DNA from: Byssothecium circinans
Taxonomy: Eukaryota > Ascomycota > Dothideomycetes > Pleosporales > Massarinaceae
Assembly: GCA_010015675.1 (NCBI GenBank)
Contig: ML976995.1
Span: 489,792 to 553,791, forward strand
Reading direction: 5' to 3'
Length of the DNA stretch: 64,000 nucleotides
Shown here: positions 56,833-64,000 of the stretch, piece after piece
Numbering within the stretch: the stretch's first letter is position 1
How the letters are laid out: every line of letters begins with the position of its first letter
Notes under the pieces: generated by a model
The model's database searches: none
What the model was told of the DNA's origin: nothing
Seen by the model: the letters and a program-made list of their open reading frames with translations, nothing else
Position numbers and translations under genes: made by a program

Positions 56833-58142
56833 CGTGAAGTGGGGATCTGGTGGGTGGTGTTAGCTAGAGAGCTTGCAGAGCGGTGCGCAATCTATGATGA
56901 CGCTGTTGGTGCTTCGCGTGCTGTTGGAGTCTGCTGTGGAGAAAGTGCGAATGAAGGCCCAAATCAAACTGGACGTCGCAAATTGCGTCAATTGCTGCCT
57001 GGAGCGTGCCGCCTTCGCGGCCGGGAGTCGCGGGGCGTTTCTCGCGGACGGTCGTCAAGCAGAGCACGAAGGTTTGTCGGGGCTATGCAGAAATGCCTAG
57101 GCAAATGCTGCACCGTCGACACCTGAGGTTTCGCCGGCGAGGCTGCTCCAAGCAAACGGCTTCAAGAGTGAGCGCCTGATGGCCGCCGCAGACAGGCGGG
57201 GACAGCGCCGTGACAGCAAATTGGAGCCCGATCCGTGGCGTCGAGGGGGGATGACGAAAGAGCGGGCCTGGGAGGAGACTTACGGAGAAAGCGAAGTAGG
57301 TGGAGAGTAGGCGTGAAGCAAAGGTGGCGGTGGGAGATGCGGCAGCGGGCAAGAAACTGTGACGGTTGCTGAGGAGGGAGAGTCGGTGTTGATGTGTTGA
57401 TAGTGGGGAGATTGGAAGAGAAGCAGCGCAAGTTCCCTAAGTGCCCTCGCCAAGACCCTCGCCGATCGAGGCTGCCGCAGCCAGAACGCGGCCCCTTCGT
57501 TTCACGCAGACTATGCTGCCACTCCGCTGCCTCACTCTTTCACTCTTTCCCGATGCGAGAGTCTATGATTGCGCGTTATCCAGCTGGCAACCGTGGCGAG
57601 GCGGCGCTGGGGGGATTTCTGATGCTGATATGTAGAGCCCCGCCGTCAATTCACTCCCAGCGTTGCACTGTTTCGAGAGCCACATGCACAACCGAGCAAC
57701 CGCAGACAGCGCCATGTGCCGTCTCATCATGCCCCGAGGCCATGTTTTTGGAAAGAAAAAGATCTTGACAGGCTTCAATGTTGTCCCAGCGTTTCGAGAA
57801 GCAGTTACCGCCTTCTTCTATGTTTTCGGCTCGAGGCACCACTGCTTCCATCTGTCGTACCAGGCGCAGGCAGACCAGAATCCTCACATGCTATAAGCAC
57901 ACGACATCATCTCAACACCCACTGTCTGTCTCGTTACTTTGCTGTACCCTTTGTCGAGTGATTGATGCGATTATCAATGTTGAACCCATGTCACCTGATA
58001 ATGACGCACGGCCACACGTGCATACATCAAGCTCACCAAAGCTCCAGTCTTCACATCACCTACATCCTCACCACCCGCCCCAATACAAACCCCATCTACG
58101 AACCCTCTCAATTGCAATTGAAACCCCTCTCAACTCTCCAAT
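56833..58142. other. Divergent upstream region of 14-3-3 and INH1
   Basis: 1.3 kb between oppositely oriented starts. It is likely to hold promoters and long leaders, possibly with leader introns in the 14-3-3 gene. No coding feature is supportable. Confidence 0.45.
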
Positions 58143-58650
58143 ATGCTCCGTACATACGCCGTCAAGGCCGGCCGCCCTCTCGCTACCCAGCGCTTCTTCT
58201 CCACCTCGATGCGCGCCATGACCGCCGGTGACACCGGCTCTGGTACCTCTAGAGCGGGCGGCATTCGCTCAGGGTACGCTATACATTATTCCTTAAATGC
58301 TCCGGACGAACAATAGCTGATGAGATTCTATATATAGTGATGCCTTCACCAAGCGCGAAGCCGCCGCCGAGGAGCTCTACATCAAGCAGGAGGAGAGGAA
58401 CAAGTACGTCGCGAACACCACGTAGGAAGCTTGTGGCCACGAGCTAACTGTGGAACAGGCTCTTGGCTATCCGCCAGAGGCTTATGCAGCAGCAACAGCA
58501 CATCGAGGAGCTGGCGAAGCACATGTCCGTTTGCCCGTTCCCATCGTCAGACGTTCGATGATAGCTAACGAGAGATACAGCGACGAGGTCACGAGCCAGT
58601 CAGGCGGCCAGGGAGAGCAGCCTGGCAGCAGCGGCGAGGGCAAGCAATAG
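58143..58650 (+). CDS. INH1: Mitochondrial F1F0-ATPase inhibitor, with an apparent frameshift
   Basis: Four exons fit: 58143-58274, 58339-58403, 58459-58524 and 58581-58650. Exon 1 gives a targeting peptide (MLRTYAVKAGRPLATQRFFS) and the conserved AGDTGSGTSRAGG. Exons 2-4 give DAFTKREAAAEELYIKQEE, LLAIRQRLMQQQQHIEELAK and a Ser/Gly/Gln tail. In the given bases, exon 1 reads one frame away from exon 2: the run GCGGGCGGGCATT (58254-58266) needs one G fewer to continue as GGIRSG before DAF. No alternative splice fixes this. IF1/INH1 blocks ATP hydrolysis by F1 at low pH. It is either a one-base sequence error or a real knockout. Confidence 0.7.
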
Positions 58651-59049
58651 ATGAACAGCATGCATGTGTGGGGAGAAAAAGGACAAATGAGATATTGATG
58701 GCCAGAATGTGGCTTTGCTGCTTTGGCGCGCGCATTTCCTGTGTATAATACACTACATGTTCTAGCCACCTCTCAAATCTTGGAATAGGTTCAGAATATG
58801 TGGATTCGATCTGTGCCCTCAATTCTGTGGGTGGTCGAAGTTTCATGTAGATTCAGGCCACTGTCCACAAAGGCCTAACTACGTAGTTTCCCCCCTATCG
58901 TACAGTTTCACTGCGTGCATTTTCGCCCATTCATTACTTTAGTGCCCACCATGGCTCCGCTATACCAATGTATCAGAGTGATCCTAATTCATGAACCAAA
59001 CCTCGCCAGCCTCCCAAGTCAAGATCAAATCGCCAAGTGGTAAAAGAGT
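58651..59049. other. Convergent 3' region, INH1 / NSP1
   Basis: About 400 bp of tail-to-tail spacing with no gene seen. Confidence 0.45.
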
Positions 59050-61311
59050 TTAGGAGACGCCACCAAACCGATCCGTCCGACCACCTCGGTAGCTGCGATA
59101 GAAGTCCTCCGTTGGATCCGTACCTAGACCATTCCAACCGTTCGTGCCCACGCGCTGGTTGTCTTTCTGGGCCTTTTCGATCTTCTCCTGCAGTTGTGCA
59201 GCGCCAGAATCGATGAGCTGAAGCTGGGAGAGCTGCGAGTTCAGAACACGAACAACCTTGGTCAACTACAACATGTTAATGTTTGTTTTCAAAACGGTGC
59301 TACTAGAGAAGCTTACAGGATCGTCAGGCTTGCCCGTTTTGCTGAGCGTCTGGGATGTGGTGTTAATCTCCTCGATCATCTCGGTGAGGTCCTTGTTCAA
59401 CTCGTTCAGACGGTCTTGAAGCTTCTCAGCGAGCTTGTACCTGTTCGGGATATTAGCCACACGTCTCCAAATCTTTTGAGAAGAACCAAGTAACGTACGT
59501 CCTCTCGCGCTCCTGATCGGGCCCGCGGAGACCATCGGTTCTGCCCCCAACGCCATGAGTCTTCATCAGATTGTCAATTTCCTTCTCGTACCGATCGAGG
59601 TAGGTGTCGAGCTCTTGCTGGTTCTCCTCCATCATTGTCAACTGCCTCTCCACCTCTGCCGCATCGCGTTCGGCCTGGAAGGTCTTCGCATACAGCTGCT
59701 TGACCTTGTCCGAGTTCTCAACTAGATCTCGGTCCCACTTGCTGATAGTCTCGGCCTGCTGTTGGAATTCTTTCTGGTATTTTGAAAGGTCGGCAGCCCA
59801 GCGGGTGATAATCTCATCCATGGATTTATTCTTCAGGCGGGATTGTGCTGAGGGCGCCGGTCCAGCAGTCGAGCTGCCCATGGCAGTCTTGGAGGCATCT
59901 CCTGTTGCAGGTGTGCTTCCAGTAGCTGGCGCAGTTGTGGTGGTTGATGCGGCTGGTGCGCTAGTGGATCCTGGCAGTCCACCTAGGCTACCGAACATTG
60001 ATGGTCCTGCTGTGGTTGTCGCCTGGGGAGCAGAGCTAGCTGGCGTTGTTGATCCACCAATGTTTGGAAACAGAGAACTACCTGAAGGGGCCGATGTGGT
60101 TGTTGAGCCAGGCGCGGCAGTTGATGCACCAAGGTTTCCAAAAAGGGAACCGCCTAGGGGTGCTGTGGTAGTTGTAGCTCCGGAGCCTGCCGTCGAAGCG
60201 GCCGACGTAGTTCTACCTCCGAGCATGTTGGAAAACATGCTCTTACCCGGGCCACTCGTGGATGCAGGAGCCGACTTGTCGCCGCCCAAAGTCAAAGGTG
60301 CCGCAGATGGTGCAGAAGGTTGAGAAGTGGCTTGTTGGCTTGATGTTCCTAAACTGAACAATGGTGGTTTGCTTGCGGGAGTCGATGAAGGCGTTGTGCT
60401 ACCCATGCTGAACAAAGAGGGCTTTGGTGTCGCTTGCGCGCCTTGCACGCCGCCGGATTGAGCACCACCAAAAAATCCACCTGTTGGTGCAGGCGAAGAC
60501 TGAGTAGGCGCACTACTGTTCGCATCGGCTGGGGAATCTTTCTTCTGAAAGCTGAAGAGGCCGCTGCCCGTTGAACTTCCGCCAACCGCATTCGATGCGC
60601 CTGCATTTAGAGTCGCAGAGCCAAACAAGTTGGAAGGCGTGGAACTAGCCGGCTTCGAAGCACCCCCAAAGATAGAACTACCAGACGTTGTGCCTGTGCC
60701 TGCTTGCGCGGACTGGCCGCCGAAGAGGCTGTTCCCGGGTGGTGGACCGGCGGGTGTAGTTGAAGGGAGCATGGACGTCTTGTTTGGCGCGGGTGTGGCA
60801 GCTGGAGTCGATGAACCTGTAGCAATATGGTTAGCTTCCAGAGTGTTGCTGAGGATTTCCTGGGTATATACATACCCGCAGAGGGGAATGCGAATGACGG
60901 GGTGGATGTTGCTGGCGTGCCCGTAGATGCACTCGAACTTGTAGCGCCTATCCCACCGAACAACGACGGCTTCGCTGCACTTGCTGACGCATTCCCGAAC
61001 GAGAACGGGCTTGAACCTGGTGGTGTAGCGCCCGATGTTGCCTGAGCTCCTCCTCCCAAAAGACCACCGCCAGGCTTGCTCGCAGCGGGCGTGCTGGAGC
61101 CACCGAACAGCGACGGGCCGGTAGTTCCCGCGCTTCCGCCGCCGCCAAAGAGCCCAGAGCCTCCCGGTGCGCTGGAGCTTGTGCCTGGTGTCGTGCTGTT
61201 CGTGGTGCTTCCGAAGAGAGACGATCCCGTGTTCGCGCCGCCACCAAATGCGGATGATTTGTTTGGGGTCTGATTGCCGCCGCTGTTGTTCTGACCGAAA
61301 GTGAAGGCCAT
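59050..61311 (-). CDS. NSP1: Nucleoporin Nsp1
   Basis: Four exons: 61311-60876, 60816-59499, 59440-59317 and 59265-59050 (introns 59, 58 and 51 nt), 697 residues. The N-terminal ~450 residues are Gly/Ser/Thr/Ala-rich with many FG motifs (MAFTFGQNN, GSSLFGST, SPFSFGNA, GNSLFGGQ). The C-terminal part is the coiled-coil Nsp1_C domain: KSMDEIITRWAADLSKYQKE, DAAEVERQLTMMEENQQELD, YLDRYEKEIDNLMKTHGVGG and the final EDFYRSYRGGR. Nsp1 is a central-channel FG nucleoporin acting with Nup57/Nup49 and Nup82. Exon joins keep frame and restore the ERTYKLAEKLQDRLNELNKD helix. Confidence 0.94.
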
Positions 61312-61843
61312 GATTGCGCGCGAGCCTCAGTCGTCGAAGGGACGGGAGGCTGGAGACGAGCACGGTTGAGGTCGGGGAGCTGGCGGTGGCCGTGGGTTTA
61401 CTTGCGAGGAATTGGTGCTTGTGAAGGAAACGCGAGGCTGCACAATCCGTTCCAGAAGTAGGTTCGTGTTGACAGGTGCAAACTGGCTTGATCAACGAAT
61501 GACGACGAGAGACAGCTTGAGCCCGCAGTCACTGCACGCGTTGCTCAAAAGTTACCAAGCAAGTCGCGCTAGCCGGGGCAGTGACGGGAAATCGTTCCAC
61601 CGCTCCTGCCAGGTCCAGAGTCCAGACCCCGCGAAACCAAACACGACCTGCTCTGCTATCCTACTATCCGATCATCCTGCGACATCAAGCTCCTTACACC
61701 TCCTTCCACGTCCTCTCCTTCTCTCATAATCTAATCTCGACGTCACCTTTCCTCCGCTCCGAACGACACCCCTACTACCGTCTACCGCCTTACGTGCGAC
61801 TTCATCCTTCAACACATAGAGTTCCGGTACACAGATCATCACG
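61312..61843. promoter_or_regulatory. Divergent promoter, NSP1 / Laa2-like gene
   Basis: A 532-bp spacer between back-to-back start codons. C/T-rich toward the plus gene, as for many fungal leaders. Confidence 0.45.
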
Positions 61844-63550
61844 ATGACCACAGACGAATTATCGCCGCCTCCGAAGAGCGTCGAGCTGGAGGACCCGGGA
61901 GCCAAGGACCTGGGTATGTTCATTATTGTCTATAAAGCACTATCTGCTTGAACTTGAGCAACTGGGCATTGTCTCACATGTACCACAGAAGACTCCTCGA
62001 GCGACGAGCACTTCTCAGACGCCTCCGAAGGCCGCCCTGGATTGACCGAAGCCGACAGGAACATTGCCACGTCGCCCATTCCAGTGACCCGCGTCGAACG
62101 TGTCGACGACGCACCCGCCCATGGCGAGGTCCCCGGAACGGATGCCTACAACAAGAGAGCCCAGGATGCCGTTCCGGACGAAGTGGAAGTGGTTCCTGAA
62201 GGCCAACGGAGCCGCAGTGCCTCCAGGTTAAGCGCCAGCGATCGTCCATTCACGCCTGGCGGATCGCCCATCCCTAAGACGGTGGTGGAAAAGATTGATC
62301 CGGATAAGCCTAGCCATGGTGACGTACCTGGCACGCATGCCTATGAAGTACGCGCTGCAGACGCCATTCCTGACGTTGTTTTGAAGGTCCCGCAGCCTCC
62401 GCAGCGGAAACCCGAGGGTACGTAAGGCGAGTTCTGTCTCCTCCCTGCGTGCGATTGACGGAAGAAGGGTCACCAACAATCTCGATAAACAGATCTCCCT
62501 TGAACTCCGACAGCGAAGACGACGACGCAGACGAGCACGGTGTCTCTGCACATGATTCACGCAATGACATCAACGACAACGGCAACAGCGATGCAGGAGA
62601 TGACGGCGATTTCGGGGATGATTTTGACGATTTCGAGGAGGGCGGCGAAGGGGATGATTTTGGGGATTTCGATGATGGGTTTCAGCAGGGCGAGGAAGAT
62701 GCAGAGACTTCGTTTGACAACCCCCCAGATCAGCCTTCCGTACCCGCTCCTTCACCGGGTCCTGTAAGTCAGCGTTATTCAATCCTAGTTCAACAAGTGG
62801 TTCTATCCTTTGTCATGCGGTGATGTGTTGGCTGACCGAGGACATGCGCAGCCCGTGCTGGATTTCGAAGAGCTTGTCACGCTTGAAGGTGTTGCCGACG
62901 CAACCCAACCATACATTGATGAAATCTACCCCTCCTTGAAAGAAATACCCAGCATATCCACGACGAACCCGGGCGCGGTACGATCAATATTCCTAACGGA
63001 CCGGAGCGAGTCGCTGTGGTCGCAATTGGTTGCCCCGCCACCACTACAACCTCCAGATTGGGTGCGCTCGCGAATACGTCGGCTGTTTTTGGTGTCGCTG
63101 GGGGTCCCGGTCGATCTCGACGAGATTTTGCCAGCATCCAAACAGAAGAAGCTCATACTCCCTTCCATACACATCCCAGGCGAAAAATCCCCCAGACCTT
63201 CATCAGATGGACGCAACGGCGCCCTTGGCCGGGTGAAGCGGGAAAATGCATCTTCGACGTCGGTTGATTCGTCAGCATCCAAGTCGGAAAGAAAACGCAA
63301 AGGCCCAGCTCCCCCACCAGAGCTCGATATTAGCTCAACGACACAGCTGTGTGCCACGACTGACGCTGCACTTGGCAACTTTACCGGCGAGGAACTGCGG
63401 GCGCATATCCAGCGATTGCAGGAGCTCACATCCCGTGCTAATGAGGTCTTTGAATACTGGCAGAAGCGCAAGGAGAGTGCAATGGGTGACAAGGACGCCT
63501 TTGAGCAGGTCATTGAGAGCTTGGTTGCGCATGCAAAGAAACTCAGATGA
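61844..63550 (+). CDS. Laa2-like AP-1 accessory protein (DUF5102 type)
   Basis: Four exons: 61844-61913, 61989-62417, 62468-62763 and 62852-63550 (introns 75, 50 and 88 nt), 497 residues. After an acidic head, two copies of a ~40-residue motif occur (HGEVPGTDAYNKRAQDAVPD near residue 68 and HGDVPGTHAYEVRAADAIPD near 133). A strongly acidic run with aromatic clusters (DFGDDFDDFEEGGEGDDFGD) resembles the adaptor-binding FGDF-type motifs of yeast Laa2. The C-terminal domain (VLDFEELVTLEGVADATQPY, ESLWSQLVAPPPLQPPDW, LRAHIQRLQELTSRANEVF) is helical. Laa2 recruits Laa1 and AP-1 in clathrin traffic at the Golgi; the assignment rests on layout and acidic motif. Confidence 0.7.
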
Positions 63551-64000
63551 GGCTTTGCTCTAGGCTTTTCCCTTGGTGCGAATATCAGCGATCTACATGC
63601 AGGCATGACGAGGCGGAGGGCACGAGATCTGAAATGATTGGGGTAGAGGGTCTTGAACATTTTGAAGGCGTGATAACCGGTGGAAGCAACCTTGGAATCA
63701 GGCGCAACACGTGACGATTGATGGGTCGCTGCGCATGTGTGCATCTGCAACGGCCGGAGCGCTTCGGCGCGGTTCATATGTGGTATGGCGGAGAAGCAAT
63801 GAGGCTGGAGAATGTGGCGCCGGCGTGGCTGCTAGAGGGCACAGAAGTAGGAAGCGGGGCTCTCAACGTCTGTCACGCTGTCTCGTAGCCCCACACCCAA
63901 GCAATGTGGACTGTAGCTGCCTACTGTACATATCCAATACGTGATGCTGTACTCCGTAGTTGGAAATAATAGTTGTGAGGCTGTTGTTGGATGCATCGAT
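63551..64000. other. 3' intergenic end of window
   Basis: No gene supportable. A long minus-strand frame over 63777-62926 is the antisense shadow of the Laa2-like gene. Confidence 0.4.

Noticed and set aside
62926..63777. 283-codon minus-strand ORF
   Set aside because: It lies antisense to the last exon of the Laa2-like gene, which has better family support.

Overview
The window looks like a chromosome segment from a filamentous ascomycete, probably a Pleosporales-type Dothideomycete (inference). The evidence is short GT-AG introns (about 39-160 nt) with CTAAC-type branch points, fungal-specific gene families (Nsp1, Dsk2, Laa2-like, Inh1, Yet/BAP31), and a transposon island whose old coding frames are riddled with TAG/TAA/TGA at former Gln/Trp/Arg codons. 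That pattern is expected of repeat-induced point mutation (RIP).

Region 1-12 kb is an AT-rich, TE-rich island. It holds the end of a hAT transposase, a pogo-type N-terminal fragment, a complete but RIP-killed pogo element (1890-3748, 58-bp TIRs, TA target duplication), another pogo-like scrap, a RIP-killed NLR gene (NACHT_N, NACHT and about 11 ankyrin units of exactly 105 bp, about 4995-8880), a complete dead Tc1/mariner element (9462-10756), and two copies of an unknown multi-copy ORF near the island edges. No gene in this part appears intact.

Region 13-20 kb is a transition zone with three adjacent members of an F-box-like/2EXR/DUF7730-type family, each broken differently: a 14-bp minisatellite frameshift, a C-run frameshift, and insertion of a TA-flanked transposon that carries an 820-bp assembly gap (18502-19321). 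A fourth, intact member is at 53.7 kb.

Region 20-64 kb is ordinary gene-bearing sequence, mostly conserved housekeeping genes: DSK2 ubiquilin (-), a quinone-oxidoreductase-like dehydrogenase (+), CDC20 (-), a kelch-BTB protein (+), an amidase (-), a BAP31/Yet-type ER protein (-), tRNA-dihydrouridine synthase DUS3 (+), a large ankyrin protein (+), a possible 43-aa membrane protein (-), a SCOC-like protein (+), mitochondrial processing peptidase beta (-), SDH4 (+), a 14-3-3 protein (-), ATPase inhibitor INH1 (+), nucleoporin NSP1 (-) and a Laa2-like AP-1 accessory protein (+). Several genes form head-to-head pairs with 0.3-0.7 kb shared promoters, notably MPP-beta/SDH4, two mitochondrial genes whose 313-bp spacer holds an 11-bp perfect inverted repeat and a CCAAT box. 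Two long gene-poor stretches (40.7-45.0 kb and 45.7-50.1 kb) show no convincing coding sequence.

Exon boundaries were worked out by hand from splice consensus, frame and family similarity. No alignments or searches were run, so family names are recognition, not search results.
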